Source: Sphingomonas jaspsi DSM 18422 | Lineage (GTDB): Bacteria > Pseudomonadota > Alphaproteobacteria > Sphingomonadales > Sphingomonadaceae | Assembly (NCBI RefSeq): GCF_000585415.1 | Contig: NZ_KK073876.1 | Span: 2,043,810-2,107,809, forward strand | Reading direction: 5' to 3' | DNA length: 64,000 nucleotides | In this document: positions 45,894 through 55,415 of the stretch, piece after piece | How the letters are laid out: every line of letters begins with the position of its first letter | How positions within the stretch are numbered: position 1 is the first letter of the stretch | Position numbers and translations under genes: made by a program | Notes under the pieces: generated by a model | What the model saw: the letters and a program-made list of their open reading frames with translations, nothing else | Told to the model about the DNA's origin: nothing | Databases searched by the model: none

Positions 45894-46655
45894 ATGTTGA
45901 GCCTTATCCTTGCCGCTTCGCTCGCCTCGTCCGCTGCGCCCGACGGGCTGATCCGCCATTACGTCCGTTCCAATCGCGACGGCAGCGAGGCGGAGAACAT
46001 CGTTCACTTCCGCCCCAGCCGAGAGAATGTTGCGGTCTATAAATGGTCGAGCAAATGCACGACCGCCGCCTATGTCACCGCGCAGATGGATACGGCGGCA
46101 TGGGAGCCGAAGGCGCTCGACGCAGGCAAGGTCGCCAAGGACGGCAGCCAGGCGAAATTCGGGCGGATCGACCTCGACCCTGCCACGCGCACCCTGTCGG
46201 CCTGGGCCGACCTGCCGCCCGGCCGGATGAGCGACACGACCACCCTGCCCCAAGGCATGCCGTGGTTCCTGTTCGATTACGACCTCGGCGACCTCAACGC
46301 TTATTTGCAAGAGGTGAAGCCCGAGACCGACCTTATGTTCGCCTTCGCGCTGATCTGGCCGGAAAGCGCGGACTTCCTGACGCACATGGCGACCATCCAT
46401 GCCGCGCATCGGGGGATCGAGGATCATGACGGTCGGCCTGCGCGCCGCTTCGACCTGCACTTCATCTCAGGCAAGGACGGCAGAGGGACCTTGTGGACCG
46501 ACCCGGTGACCGGCGCGATCCTCGAGGCCGAAGCGAGCGTGCCCAACCATCCCGGCATGAGCGACTTTCGCCTCAAGCTGGAACGAACCCAGCTCGGCGG
46601 GCAGGAAGCGTGGGAGAAATTGCTGAAGGCGCATTACGGCAATTGTCCCGCCTAG
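45894..46655 (+). CDS. Secreted protein of unknown function
   Basis: 253 residues from ATG 45894 (a TTG three codons earlier is unlikely). A signal peptide MLSLILAASLASSA precedes a mature part with strands such as LIRHYVRSNRDGSEAEN and RRFDLHFISGKDGRG. No catalytic motif or cysteine pattern that I recognise. It is separated from the EamA gene by 80 bases containing A/T-rich promoter-like sequence, and precedes mmsA by 76 bases. Confidence 0.6.
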   Translation: MLSLILAASLASSAAPDGLIRHYVRSNRDGSEAENIVHFRPSRENVAVYKWSSKCTTAAYVTAQMDTAAWEPKALDAGKVAKDGSQAKFGRIDLDPATRTLSAWADLPPGRMSDTTTLPQGMPWFLFDYDLGDLNAYLQEVKPETDLMFAFALIWPESADFLTHMATIHAAHRGIEDHDGRPARRFDLHFISGKDGRGTLWTDPVTGAILEAEASVPNHPGMSDFRLKLERTQLGGQEAWEKLLKAHYGNCPA

Positions 46656-46731
46656 GCGCCATCCCCGCCTAGCCAATACCTTCGCGAGCGATTAGGGAAC
46701 GGCCAAACAAATCCAGAAGAGGCCCCTTCCC

Positions 46732-48234
46732 ATGCGCAGCATTGCCCACTTCATCAACGGTTCCTCCCATGTCGACGCGCCACGCAGCGGGCAGGTCTGG
46801 AACCCCAGCCATGGTGAAGTGCAGGCCGAGGTCGGCCTTGGCACGCTGGCCACGCTCGACAAGGCGGTCGATGCCGCGAAGGCCGCGCAGCCGGCGTGGG
46901 CCGCGACCAACCCGCAGCGCCGCGCCCGCGTCATGTTCAAGTTCAAGGAACTGCTCGAGCAGAACATGGACAGCTTGGCCGAACTGCTCGCGTCCGAGCA
47001 TGGCAAGGTCATTGCCGACGCCAAGGGCGACATCCAGCGCGGCCTCGAAGTCATCGAATATTGCTGCGGCATCCCGCAGGCACTGAAGGGCGAATATACG
47101 CAGGGCGCCGGCCCGGGCATTGACGTCTATTCGATGCGCCAGCCGCTAGGCATCGGCGCGGGCATCACCCCGTTCAACTTCCCGGCGATGATCCCGATGT
47201 GGATGTTCGGCATGGCGATCGCCTGCGGCAACGCCTTCATCCTGAAGCCGTCGGAACGCGACCCGTCGGTGCCGGTGCGCCTCGCTGAACTGATGAAGGA
47301 AGCGGGCCTTCCCGACGGCGTGCTGAACGTCGTCCATGGCGACAAGGAAATGGTCGACGCGATCCTCGATCATAAGGACATCGCCGGCATCAGCTTCGTC
47401 GGTTCGTCCGACATTGCGCAATATATCTACTCGCGCGGCACCGCGAACGGGAAGCGGGTGCAGGCGTTCGGCGGCGCCAAGAACCATGGCATCGTCCTGC
47501 CCGACGCCGATCTCGACCAGGTCGTCAACGACCTTACCGGCGCGGCGTTCGGGTCGGCGGGCGAGCGCTGCATGGCCCTGCCGGTCGTCGTTCCGGTCGG
47601 CGAAGACACCGCCGACGCTTTGCGCGAAAAGCTGCTCCCCGCGATTGCCGCGCTGAAGGTCGGAATTTCGACCGACGCCGATGCGCATTACGGCCCGGTC
47701 GTCACGCAGGCGCACAAGGACCGCGTCGAAAGCTACATCCAGATGGGCGTCGACGAAGGCGCCGAGCTGGTCGTCGACGGCCGCGGCTTCACGCTCCAAG
47801 GCCATGAAAAAGGCTTCTTCGTCGGGCCGACGCTGTTCGACCGCGTCACGCCCGATATGCGCACTTACAAGGAAGAGATTTTCGGCCCGGTGCTGCAGAT
47901 CGTCCGCGCCGCCAATTTCGAAGAGGCGGTGCGCCTGCCGAGCGAGCATGAATATGGCAACGGCGTCGCCATCTTCACCCGCAACGGCCACGCGGCGCGC
48001 GAATTCGTCAGCCGCGTCAACGTCGGCATGGTCGGCGTCAACGTGCCGATCCCTGTGCCGGTCAGCTACCACAGCTTCGGCGGGTGGAAGCGCAGCGGCT
48101 TCGGCGACATCGGCCAATACGGCCAAGAAGGCCTGCGCTTCTGGACCAAGACCAAGGTCGTGACCCAGCGCTGGCCCGACGGCACCGCGGCGGGCGATCA
48201 CAAGGAAGCGTTCATCATCCCGACGATGGGGTGA
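46732..48234 (+). CDS. mmsA: CoA-acylating methylmalonate-semialdehyde dehydrogenase
   Basis: Converts methylmalonate semialdehyde (from valine or myo-inositol) to propionyl-CoA, CO2 and NADH. 500 residues of the ALDH family. Catalytic Cys in SAGERCMALPV; the usual general-base Glu is replaced as typical for this CoA-dependent branch (GGAKNHGIVLPDA). PFNFPAMIPMWMFGMAIACG and PVPVSYHSFGGWKRSGFGD are family hallmarks. It opens the valine-catabolism region, with an A/G-rich ribosome site before ATG 46732, and is followed by three genes of other kinds. Confidence 0.95.
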   Translation: MRSIAHFINGSSHVDAPRSGQVWNPSHGEVQAEVGLGTLATLDKAVDAAKAAQPAWAATNPQRRARVMFKFKELLEQNMDSLAELLASEHGKVIADAKGDIQRGLEVIEYCCGIPQALKGEYTQGAGPGIDVYSMRQPLGIGAGITPFNFPAMIPMWMFGMAIACGNAFILKPSERDPSVPVRLAELMKEAGLPDGVLNVVHGDKEMVDAILDHKDIAGISFVGSSDIAQYIYSRGTANGKRVQAFGGAKNHGIVLPDADLDQVVNDLTGAAFGSAGERCMALPVVVPVGEDTADALREKLLPAIAALKVGISTDADAHYGPVVTQAHKDRVESYIQMGVDEGAELVVDGRGFTLQGHEKGFFVGPTLFDRVTPDMRTYKEEIFGPVLQIVRAANFEEAVRLPSEHEYGNGVAIFTRNGHAAREFVSRVNVGMVGVNVPIPVPVSYHSFGGWKRSGFGDIGQYGQEGLRFWTKTKVVTQRWPDGTAAGDHKEAFIIPTMG

Positions 48235-48293
48235 TGGGGTCGACGATCGAAACGCGTAATCTGGTCCGACCTTAGGTTAGCAGGGGGTCGGTG

Positions 48294-48806
48294 ATGCTTG
48301 GGTTGACACTGGCGGCAACGATCGCAGCGGCGAGCACGCCCAGGGTCGTTTGCGGGGAGCAGACGGCTTATGTTCTCGGTCCCGGAGAGACCCTCAAGAA
48401 GGTAGCGCTCGGAATCCACATCGGCACCGCGGAAATCCAGACGCCGCGCGGCTGGCTCATCATTCGCGACGGACATTCTTGGGCTACCAGAGCGCGGTTC
48501 GACGAAGAAGTTGTGCTTCGATCGGGCGTCCGGATTGCCATGCGGCGGGAAGACGGCGGCGCGCCCCGCTACGCCGTGTTCGGTCCACTCGATGAGACCA
48601 AGTGGGGTGGCCAGATCAACCGGAAAGAGCATCTGGTGGCGTGGATCGAAGGAAGCGCCCTGCGCGGAAGCCATATGGACGATTCCATGCTGGAGCGGAT
48701 CCGTATTGTGCCGCTGGATCGCAGCCACTGCATCTTCAATCTCAACTATGGGTGGGACCAGATCCTGCTGGACGAACCGCCTGCCGCCACCAGCCAGAAG
48801 GATTGA
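48294..48806 (+). CDS. Secreted protein of unknown function
   Basis: 170 residues from ATG 48294 (a GTG one codon upstream is also possible), with AGGGGG as ribosome site. A hydrophobic start (LGLTLAATIAAAS) suggests a signal peptide; the mature part has repeated Gly/Arg strand patterns such as RGWLIIRDGHSW and RYAVFGPLDETKWGG, and two Cys. No family recognised. It lies within the mmsA-to-mmsB region without an obvious link to valine breakdown. Confidence 0.55.
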   Translation: MLGLTLAATIAAASTPRVVCGEQTAYVLGPGETLKKVALGIHIGTAEIQTPRGWLIIRDGHSWATRARFDEEVVLRSGVRIAMRREDGGAPRYAVFGPLDETKWGGQINRKEHLVAWIEGSALRGSHMDDSMLERIRIVPLDRSHCIFNLNYGWDQILLDEPPAATSQKD

Positions 48807-48811
48807 ACTGC

Positions 48812-49195
48812 GTGAAACTCGCCTACGCCGCCCTGCTCGTCACCGACTACGACGAAGCCATCGCCTTCTATTGCGGCGCGATGGGCTTCCGCCTCGTCGA
48901 GGACAGCGACCTCGGCGATGGCAAGCGCTGGGTGGTGATCGAAGGCGACGGCGGCGGCGGCGGCGCGCTCCTCCTCGCAAAGGCGAAGAAGCCGGCGGAG
49001 CTGGCCGCCGTCGGCAACCAGTTCGGTGGCCGCGTCGGCCTGTTCGCCCACACCGAAGACTTCGCCGCCAGCCATGCCGCGATCGCCGCAGCCGGCGGCA
49101 CCTTTGAGGAGGAGCCGCGCCACGAGCCATACGGCACGGTGGCTGTCTTCCGCGACCCGTGGGGCAATCGATGGGACCTTATCCAGCGGCGTTGA
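48812..49195 (+). CDS. VOC family protein (glyoxalase/bleomycin-resistance-like)
   Basis: 127 residues from GTG 48812. Vicinal-oxygen-chelate fold: YAALLVTDYDEAIAFYCGAMGFRL at the start, a Gly-rich loop, GLFAHTEDFAASHAAI and the ending VFRDPWGNRWDLIQ. Possible metal ligands are a His and Glu, but not all positions are clear, so an enzyme or a binding protein are both possible. It starts six bases after the preceding gene. Confidence 0.82.
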   Translation: MKLAYAALLVTDYDEAIAFYCGAMGFRLVEDSDLGDGKRWVVIEGDGGGGGALLLAKAKKPAELAAVGNQFGGRVGLFAHTEDFAASHAAIAAAGGTFEEEPRHEPYGTVAVFRDPWGNRWDLIQRR

Positions 49196-49233
49196 ACCGT
49201 GCATCCAAACTGCCCGGACCGCGTTGGCCCTTT

Positions 49234-49725
49234 ATGATCAAACGGACTGTCACCGCGACGCTCGCCCTTGCCCTCCTCGCCGCCTGTCAGAAGGGGGAAG
49301 AACCGCTTGCCATCGACGAAGGCAATAATATTGCCGACACCGATGTAGAAACGCTGCCGCCGAGCGAGGATGGGGGCAATGCTACCGACACCACCAACAG
49401 CACCGCGACCACCGACAAGAACGCGATCCCGACCATCCCGGCCCAATATCATGGCCGCTGGGGAATGAATGCAAACGATTGCGACCCCAAGAAGGCCGAC
49501 ATCGCCAAGGGCCTGATCGAAATCGACCCGCTGACGCTGCGCTTCTACGAGGCGACGGCCACGCTGGCCGGACAGCGCCCCGCCATCGCGACCAGCTATT
49601 CCGCCAACTTCAACTTCGTCGGCGAAGGAATGAAGTGGGATAAGGTCGAGACGCTGACCATTACCGGAGACACGCTGAAGCGCGAGGACAAAGACGGCAG
49701 CTTCACCTACAAGCGCTGCGCCTAA
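49234..49725 (+). CDS. Putative lipoprotein of unknown function
   Basis: 163 residues from ATG 49234, with lipobox LLAAC (Cys about 18). A low-complexity Asp/Thr/Asn/Ala linker (about residues 25-65) leads to a folded domain with YHGRWGMNANDCDP and KGLIEIDPLTLRFYEA, two cysteines (the second at the C-terminus, KRCA). Such domains occur in sphingomonad lipoproteins; function unknown. It sits directly before the acyl-CoA dehydrogenase gene. Confidence 0.62.
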   Translation: MIKRTVTATLALALLAACQKGEEPLAIDEGNNIADTDVETLPPSEDGGNATDTTNSTATTDKNAIPTIPAQYHGRWGMNANDCDPKKADIAKGLIEIDPLTLRFYEATATLAGQRPAIATSYSANFNFVGEGMKWDKVETLTITGDTLKREDKDGSFTYKRCA

Positions 49726-49770
49726 GCTGCATCTGGCGGGGGTCGTTTTGCAGTGCTAGGGGCCTTGCCC

Positions 49771-50913
49771 ATGCAGCAATTCGACCTCAGCGACGACCAG
49801 CGCCAGATCCAGGAGATGGCGCAGAAATTCACCGCCGACGCCATCACGCCCTTCGCGGCGGAATGGGACGAAAAGCATATCTTCCCGAAAGAGACGATCC
49901 AGCAGGCGGCAGAGCTTGGCTTCGGGTCGATCTACGTCAGCGAAGAGTCGGGCGGGATTGGGCTTGGACGGCTCGAGGCGGCATTGATCATGGAGGCGAT
50001 GGCCTATGGGTGCCCCTCGACCAGCGCCTTCATCTCGATCCACAATATGGCGAGCTGGATGATCGACCGCTTCGGATCGCAGGATCTGAAGGAAAAGTAC
50101 CTCCCCTCGCTGATCCCGATGGAGCGGATCGCGTCCTACTGCCTGACCGAACCGTCGAGCGGGTCGGACGCGGCGGCGCTGAAGACGAAAGCGGTGCGCG
50201 ACGGCGACCATTATGTCGTCAGCGGCAGCAAGGCCTTCATCTCGGGCGGTGGCGAGAACGAGATTTATGTCACCATGGTCCGCACCGGCGACGAAGGGCC
50301 CAAGGGCATCAGCTGCCTGGTGATCGAAAAGGACATGCCGGGCGTATCGTTCGGCGCGAACGAAAAGAAGCTCGGCTGGCATTCGCAGCCGACCGCGCAG
50401 GTCAATTTCGACGAAGTGCGCGTGCCGGTGTCGAACCGCGTCGGCGGCGAAGGCGAAGGCTTCCGCATCGCGATGATGGGCCTCGACGGCGGCCGCCTCA
50501 ACATCGGCGCCTGCTCGCTGGGCGGGGCGCAGCGCTGCCTCGACGAAGCCATCAACTACACCAAGGAGCGCAAGCAGTTCGGCAAGGCGATCGTCGATTT
50601 CCAGAACACCCAGTTCATGCTGGCCGACATGGAAACCGAGCTGCAGGCCGCGCGCTACCTGCTCTATGTTGCGGCCGCCAAGGTCACGGCCAACGCGCCC
50701 GACAAGAGCAAGTTCGCGGCGATGGCCAAGCGCCTTGCCACCGACACCGGCAGCAGCGTCGTCGACCGCGCGCTGCAGCTGCACGGCGGCTACGGATACC
50801 TGCAGGATTACCCGATCGAGCGCTTCTGGCGCGACCTTCGCGTCCATTCGATCCTCGAAGGCACCAACCAGGTCATGCGCATGATCGTCGGCCGCGAACT
50901 GACGCGCCAGTAG
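49771..50913 (+). CDS. Acyl-CoA dehydrogenase (isobutyryl-CoA dehydrogenase-like)
   Basis: 380-residue flavoprotein of the ACAD family. Substrate loop YCLTEPSSGSDAAALKT and catalytic Glu in HSILEGTNQVMRM, followed by the C-terminal FAD contact. The position before HIBCH, ECH and mmsB points to oxidation of isobutyryl-CoA (valine) or a short branched acyl-CoA; related enzymes act on isovaleryl or 2-methylbutyryl-CoA, so the substrate is inferred. ATG 49771 chosen over a GTG six codons upstream. Its stop is one base before the PhaC start. Confidence 0.92.
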   Translation: MQQFDLSDDQRQIQEMAQKFTADAITPFAAEWDEKHIFPKETIQQAAELGFGSIYVSEESGGIGLGRLEAALIMEAMAYGCPSTSAFISIHNMASWMIDRFGSQDLKEKYLPSLIPMERIASYCLTEPSSGSDAAALKTKAVRDGDHYVVSGSKAFISGGGENEIYVTMVRTGDEGPKGISCLVIEKDMPGVSFGANEKKLGWHSQPTAQVNFDEVRVPVSNRVGGEGEGFRIAMMGLDGGRLNIGACSLGGAQRCLDEAINYTKERKQFGKAIVDFQNTQFMLADMETELQAARYLLYVAAAKVTANAPDKSKFAAMAKRLATDTGSSVVDRALQLHGGYGYLQDYPIERFWRDLRVHSILEGTNQVMRMIVGRELTRQ

Positions 50914-50914
50914 G

Positions 50915-52597
50915 ATGATGGACGCCATTGCCAAGCAGATGCGCGAGGCCGCCGAGAAAATGATGACCGGCGGTATCAAGCCCACCCTGCCCTTCGATCC
51001 CTTCGCCATCGCCCAGGCGACCGGAGAAGTCGCGATGAGCCTGGCGATGCGGCCGCAGGACCTGATGCAGGTTCAGGTCGAAGCCGCCAAGCAATGGGGC
51101 GACTTCTGGATTGGCGCGATGTCGGGTCGGCTGAGCGAAAAGCCGCGAGACCGCCGCTTTGCCTCAGCTGAATGGCAAGACGACGCCTATTATCGCAGCG
51201 TTCGCGATGCCTATCTGCTCGCCTCCAAGCAGCTGCGGGACGTGGTTTCCCTCGGCGATGGCGACGACAGTGCGCTGGCCATGACGCGCTTCCTCCTGGA
51301 TCAGTACCTCAACGCCATTTCGCCCGCCAACTACGCCTTCACCAACCCGGACGTGGTGAAACGGATCAAGGAAACCGGCGGCGCGAACCTGGTGCAGGGC
51401 TTTGCCAACCTGCTGGAGGATATTTTGAGCGGCAAGGGCATCGTCCGCCGCCGCACCGACCCGAAGGCGTTCGAGAAAGGCGTGACCATCGCCGCGACGC
51501 CGGGCGAGGTGGTTTACCAGAACGACCTGTTCCAGCTGATCCAGTACACGCCGACCACCGACAAGGTCGCGGCCGAGCCGCTGCTCTACGTCCCGCCGCT
51601 GGTCAACCGCTTCTACATGATCGACCTGACGCCGAGGCAGAGCTTCGTGAAGTGGCTGGTTGAGCAGGGTCGCACCGTGTTCGTCATCAGCTGGGTCAAC
51701 CCGGGCGCCAGGCACAAGGACAAGGACGTCGATGCCTATGTCCTTGAAGGCATCGTCGAGGCGATCGAGGTGGTCCGCAACCGCACGCGGGTCTCGCCCG
51801 ACCTGTTTAGCTTCTGCCTTGGCGGAACGCTGGTCGCCCTGGCACTGGCCTACCTCGCCGCAGCCAAACGCGAGAAGGAGGTCAATTCGGCCACGCTGAT
51901 CGGCAGCCTCGTCGACTTTTCCGACATGCGCGACTGGTCTGCGTTCGTCCATGAAGGGCATCTGGAAGCCCTCGAGGATCATCTCGAAGGTCAGGGCTAT
52001 ATCGACAGCGTCGAGCTGCAGCGCCTGTTCGCCGCAATGCGCGCCAACGACCTCATCTGGTCTAGCGTAGTGGACCACTACCTCCTCGACCGCGAGGCGC
52101 CGGCAAGCGACCTGCTTTATTGGTTCGAGGATGGCGCGCGGATTCCGGCAGCCTTCCTAAAGAGCTACAACCGCGACCTACTGCTCAACAACCGGCTGAA
52201 AGACGCGGCGGGCTTTACCGTCGGCGGGGTCAATATCGACTTGGCCGCCATCAAGACGCCGATGATGGTGATCGCGCTCAAGGACGATCATGTCAGCGCT
52301 TGGGACGCCGTCTATCGCGGCGCGCGGGACCTCGGCGCCGACTTCATCCTTGGCGGCAGCGGGCATAACGCCGGCGTCATCAACCCGCCGGAGCGGATGA
52401 AGCACGGTTATTGGACCGGCCCCAAGCCTGACGGCGAGGCCGAGCAATGGCTGGACAAGGCGATCAAGCACGAGGGCAGCTGGTGGCCGCACTGGACCGG
52501 ATGGCTCGACGGCAAGGGCAGCGGCAAGACCGTTTCCGCCCGCAAGATCGACGATGGCATCGAGCCCGCTCCCGGTTCCTACGCGAAGATGCCCTGA
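50915..52597 (+). CDS. phaC: Class I poly(3-hydroxyalkanoate) synthase
   Basis: Polymerises (R)-3-hydroxyacyl-CoA into polyester granules. 560 residues, normal for class I. The catalytic triad is visible: Cys301 in the box SFCLGGT, Asp458 (LKDDHVSAW) and His484 (GGSGHNAGVINPP). The usual box is G-x-C-x-G; here the first Gly is Ser299. Other hallmarks: FVISWVNPG and SWWPHWTGWL near the end. It is embedded in the valine operon: one base after the acyl-CoA dehydrogenase stop and four bases before the next ATG. No phasin or phaAB is in the window. ATG 50915 or 50918 are both possible starts. Confidence 0.93.
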   Translation: MMDAIAKQMREAAEKMMTGGIKPTLPFDPFAIAQATGEVAMSLAMRPQDLMQVQVEAAKQWGDFWIGAMSGRLSEKPRDRRFASAEWQDDAYYRSVRDAYLLASKQLRDVVSLGDGDDSALAMTRFLLDQYLNAISPANYAFTNPDVVKRIKETGGANLVQGFANLLEDILSGKGIVRRRTDPKAFEKGVTIAATPGEVVYQNDLFQLIQYTPTTDKVAAEPLLYVPPLVNRFYMIDLTPRQSFVKWLVEQGRTVFVISWVNPGARHKDKDVDAYVLEGIVEAIEVVRNRTRVSPDLFSFCLGGTLVALALAYLAAAKREKEVNSATLIGSLVDFSDMRDWSAFVHEGHLEALEDHLEGQGYIDSVELQRLFAAMRANDLIWSSVVDHYLLDREAPASDLLYWFEDGARIPAAFLKSYNRDLLLNNRLKDAAGFTVGGVNIDLAAIKTPMMVIALKDDHVSAWDAVYRGARDLGADFILGGSGHNAGVINPPERMKHGYWTGPKPDGEAEQWLDKAIKHEGSWWPHWTGWLDGKGSGKTVSARKIDDGIEPAPGSYAKMP

Positions 52598-52601
52598 TAA
52601 C

Positions 52602-53690
52602 ATGGATATGATGACCGAGACCGCTACCGAAACGCGCGACGTCCTGACCTACAAGGAGGGGCTCGCCGGACGCCTGCGCCTCAACCGGCCCAAGGCGCTG
52701 CACAGCCTGAACCGCCAGATGGTGCGCGACATGTCCGCCGCGCTTCACGAATGGCGCGACGATCCTGACGTGCGCATCATCCTGATCGACCATGCCGACG
52801 GTCGGGGGTTCTGCGCGGGCGGCGACGTGGTCACGATCAGCCAGGACGTCGATGGGCATGAGGCTGCGGCGCGCGCCTTCTTCTTCGACGAATATCGGCT
52901 CAATCACCTCGAATATACCTACCCCAAGCCGGGGGTGGCCTTCATGGACGGGGTGACGATGGGCGGCGGCGTCGGCATCGCCTGTCCCTGCCGCTTTCGC
53001 GTCGCGACCGAGCGCACCGTGCTGGCGATGCCCGAGACGACGATCGGCATTTTCCCCGACGTCGGCGGTGGGCGCTACCTGTCGCGACTGCGCGGGCGCC
53101 TGGCCCAGTTCCTCGCGCTCACCGGTGCGAGACTGGACGGGGCGGAGTGCCTCAAGCTCCGGCTGGCGACCCACTACATTCCGTCCGACCGGCTAGAGCT
53201 GGCCAAGGAGCGGATCATGGCCCAGCCGTTCCGCACCCAGGCGATTCTCGACGAACTGAGCGAGGACGATGTCCCGCCCGCCCGCATTACCGGCAACCTC
53301 GCCAAGATCGACCGCTATTTCGCGAGCGACAGGCTGGAGGATATCCTCGATGCGCTCGACGAAGGCGCGGCGGAGGGTGACGAATGGGCGGCCAAGGAAG
53401 CCGACACCATCCGCAAGAAATCGCCGATGGCCTGCAAGGTCAGCCTGAAGCTGCTGCAGGAAAGCCCCTACCAGCTGCATTTCGTCGACGAGATGCGGAT
53501 GGAATATGGGATCATGGTCCGCATCATCCACCACCCCGATTTCAAGGAAGGGGTGCGCGCGCTGCTGATCGACAAGGACAACAAGCCGGACTGGAACTCG
53601 TCCAACCCCGTGTCGATCGGCGACCGCGACGTCGCCGCCTTTTTCGAGCCGCTTCCGGTCGAGGAAGAATGGCGCCCGTTCGATTATTGA
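52602..53690 (+). CDS. 3-hydroxyisobutyryl-CoA hydrolase
   Basis: 362-residue member of the crotonase family of the HIBCH type: hydrolyses 3-hydroxyisobutyryl-CoA, an intermediate of valine breakdown, to 3-hydroxyisobutyrate. Oxyanion-hole motif FCAGGDVV, the HIBCH-specific MGGGVGIA, and the catalytic pair in [14 protein letters not shown] (Glu and Asp), plus the long C-terminal segment that distinguishes it from enoyl-CoA hydratases. It lies directly after phaC and before an enoyl-CoA hydratase. Confidence 0.92.
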   Translation: MDMMTETATETRDVLTYKEGLAGRLRLNRPKALHSLNRQMVRDMSAALHEWRDDPDVRIILIDHADGRGFCAGGDVVTISQDVDGHEAAARAFFFDEYRLNHLEYTYPKPGVAFMDGVTMGGGVGIACPCRFRVATERTVLAMPETTIGIFPDVGGGRYLSRLRGRLAQFLALTGARLDGAECLKLRLATHYIPSDRLELAKERIMAQPFRTQAILDELSEDDVPPARITGNLAKIDRYFASDRLEDILDALDEGAAEGDEWAAKEADTIRKKSPMACKVSLKLLQESPYQLHFVDEMRMEYGIMVRIIHHPDFKEGVRALLIDKDNKPDWNSSNPVSIGDRDVAAFFEPLPVEEEWRPFDY

Positions 53691-53700
53691 GAGGTCACGC

Positions 53701-54474
53701 ATGAGCTACGAAACCATCCTGGTCGAACAGAAAGGCGCGGTGACGCTGGTCACCCTGAACCGCCCGCAGGCGCTGAACGCGCTCAATTCGACAGTGCTGA
53801 AAGAGCTGATCGACGCCTTCGCCGCCTATGACGCCGACGCCTCGCAGCGCTGCCTGGTGCTGACCGGCAGCGAGAAGGCGTTCGCGGCGGGTGCGGACAT
53901 CAAGGAAATGCAGAGCCAAGGCTTTGCCGACATGTATGCGTCGGACTTCTTCAAGGGCTGGGAAAAGGTCACCGCGACCCGCAAGCCGTGGATCGCCGCG
54001 GTCAATGGTTATGCGCTGGGTGGCGGCTGCGAAGTGGCGATGATGGCCGACTTCATCATCGCCGGCGACAACGCCAAGTTCGGCCAGCCCGAAATCAAGC
54101 TGGGCGTGACGCCGGGCATGGGCGGGTCGCAGCGGCTGGCCCATGCGGTGGGCAAGGCCAAGGCGATGGAAATGTGCCTGACCGGCCGGATGATGGATGC
54201 GGCGGAAGCGGAACGTTCGGGCCTTGCCGCCCGCGTCGTGCCCGCCGCCGACCTCGTCGCCGAAGCGCTGAAGACCGCCGAAGCGATCGCGGGCATGGCC
54301 CCGCTCGCCGCAATCGCCAACAAGGAAATGGTCAACGCCGCCTTCGACATGGGCCTGACGCAGGGCATCAACTTCGAACGCCGACTGTTCCACGGCCTGT
54401 TCGGCACGCAGGACCAGAAGGAAGGCATGACCGCCTTCGTCGAAAAGCGCCCGGGCAACTGGACGGGCAAGTGA
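53701..54474 (+). CDS. Enoyl-CoA hydratase (crotonase family)
   Basis: 257 residues. Adds water to 2-enoyl-CoA; in valine breakdown it would turn methacrylyl-CoA into 3-hydroxyisobutyryl-CoA. Motifs: [11 protein letters not shown] (oxyanion hole), the Glu pair at [10 protein letters not shown] and [18 protein letters not shown], and the C-terminal helix. A ribosome site GAGAGG precedes the ATG. Its gene position between HIBCH and mmsB makes the valine role likely. Confidence 0.95.
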   Translation: MSYETILVEQKGAVTLVTLNRPQALNALNSTVLKELIDAFAAYDADASQRCLVLTGSEKAFAAGADIKEMQSQGFADMYASDFFKGWEKVTATRKPWIAAVNGYALGGGCEVAMMADFIIAGDNAKFGQPEIKLGVTPGMGGSQRLAHAVGKAKAMEMCLTGRMMDAAEAERSGLAARVVPAADLVAEALKTAEAIAGMAPLAAIANKEMVNAAFDMGLTQGINFERRLFHGLFGTQDQKEGMTAFVEKRPGNWTGK

Positions 54475-54487
54475 GGGAGTAGGACGC

Positions 54488-55384
54488 ATGGCCAAGATCG
54501 CCTTCATCGGACTGGGCAATATGGGCGGCGGGATGGCCGCGAACCTGGCCAAGGCGGGGCATGACGTCGTCGCCTTCGACCTCGCCGAAGCCGCGCTGGA
54601 GCGGGCCAAGGCCAATGGCTGCACCATCGCCGACAGCGCAGAGGCGGCGGTCGAGGGTGTCGATGCGGTCGTCACCATGCTGCCGGCTGGCAAGCATGTC
54701 GCAGGCGTCTACCGCGACAGCGTGCTGGGCAAGGCCCCCAAAAGCGCCATCCTGATGGATTGTTCGACCATCGACGTCGCCACTGCCAAGCAGGTCGCCG
54801 ATGAAGCCGCCTTTGCGGGATACGCGATGGTCGATGCACCGGTGTCGGGCGGCATCGCGGCAGCCGAGGGCGGGACGCTGACCTTCATGGTCGGCGGCAG
54901 CGACGAAGGCTTCGTCAAGGCGCAGCCCTATCTGGAGAAGATGGGCAAGGCGGTGATCCACGCCGGCGACGCGGGCGCGGGACAGGCGGCAAAGATCGTC
55001 AACAACATGCTGCTCGGCGCGACCATGGCGGCGACCTGCGAAGCATTCGTGCTGGCACAGAAGCTGGGGCTCAATCCGCAGACCTTCTACGACATTTCGT
55101 CCAAGGCGAGCGGCCAGAGCTGGTCGATGACCAGCTATTGCCCGGTTCCCGGCGTGGGGCCCGAGACTCCTGCCGACCGCGGTTACGAAGGCGGCTTCGC
55201 GGCGGCGCTGATGCTGAAGGATCTGAAGCTGGCGATGGAGGCCGCGCAGGCGGCCGGTGCCTACACCCCGATGGGCGGGGAGGCCGAAGAGCTGTACCAG
55301 CGCTTCGTCGACCGCGGCGGCGCCAACAAGGATTTTTCCGCGCTCATCCAGATGATCGACGACAGCTGGACGCCGCCGGCTTGA
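54488..55384 (+). CDS. mmsB: 3-hydroxyisobutyrate dehydrogenase
   Basis: 298 residues. NAD-dependent oxidation of 3-hydroxyisobutyrate to methylmalonate semialdehyde, the substrate of MmsA. Rossmann motif GLGNMGGGMAANL, substrate loop DAPVSGGIAAAEGGTL and catalytic Lys in GAGQAAKIVNNML. The gene ends the valine unit. A strong AGGACGC ribosome region precedes the ATG. Confidence 0.95.
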   Translation: MAKIAFIGLGNMGGGMAANLAKAGHDVVAFDLAEAALERAKANGCTIADSAEAAVEGVDAVVTMLPAGKHVAGVYRDSVLGKAPKSAILMDCSTIDVATAKQVADEAAFAGYAMVDAPVSGGIAAAEGGTLTFMVGGSDEGFVKAQPYLEKMGKAVIHAGDAGAGQAAKIVNNMLLGATMAATCEAFVLAQKLGLNPQTFYDISSKASGQSWSMTSYCPVPGVGPETPADRGYEGGFAAALMLKDLKLAMEAAQAAGAYTPMGGEAEELYQRFVDRGGANKDFSALIQMIDDSWTPPA

Positions 55385-55415
55385 TCGCGGACGCCTGAAG
55401 GACCACATCGCACCC

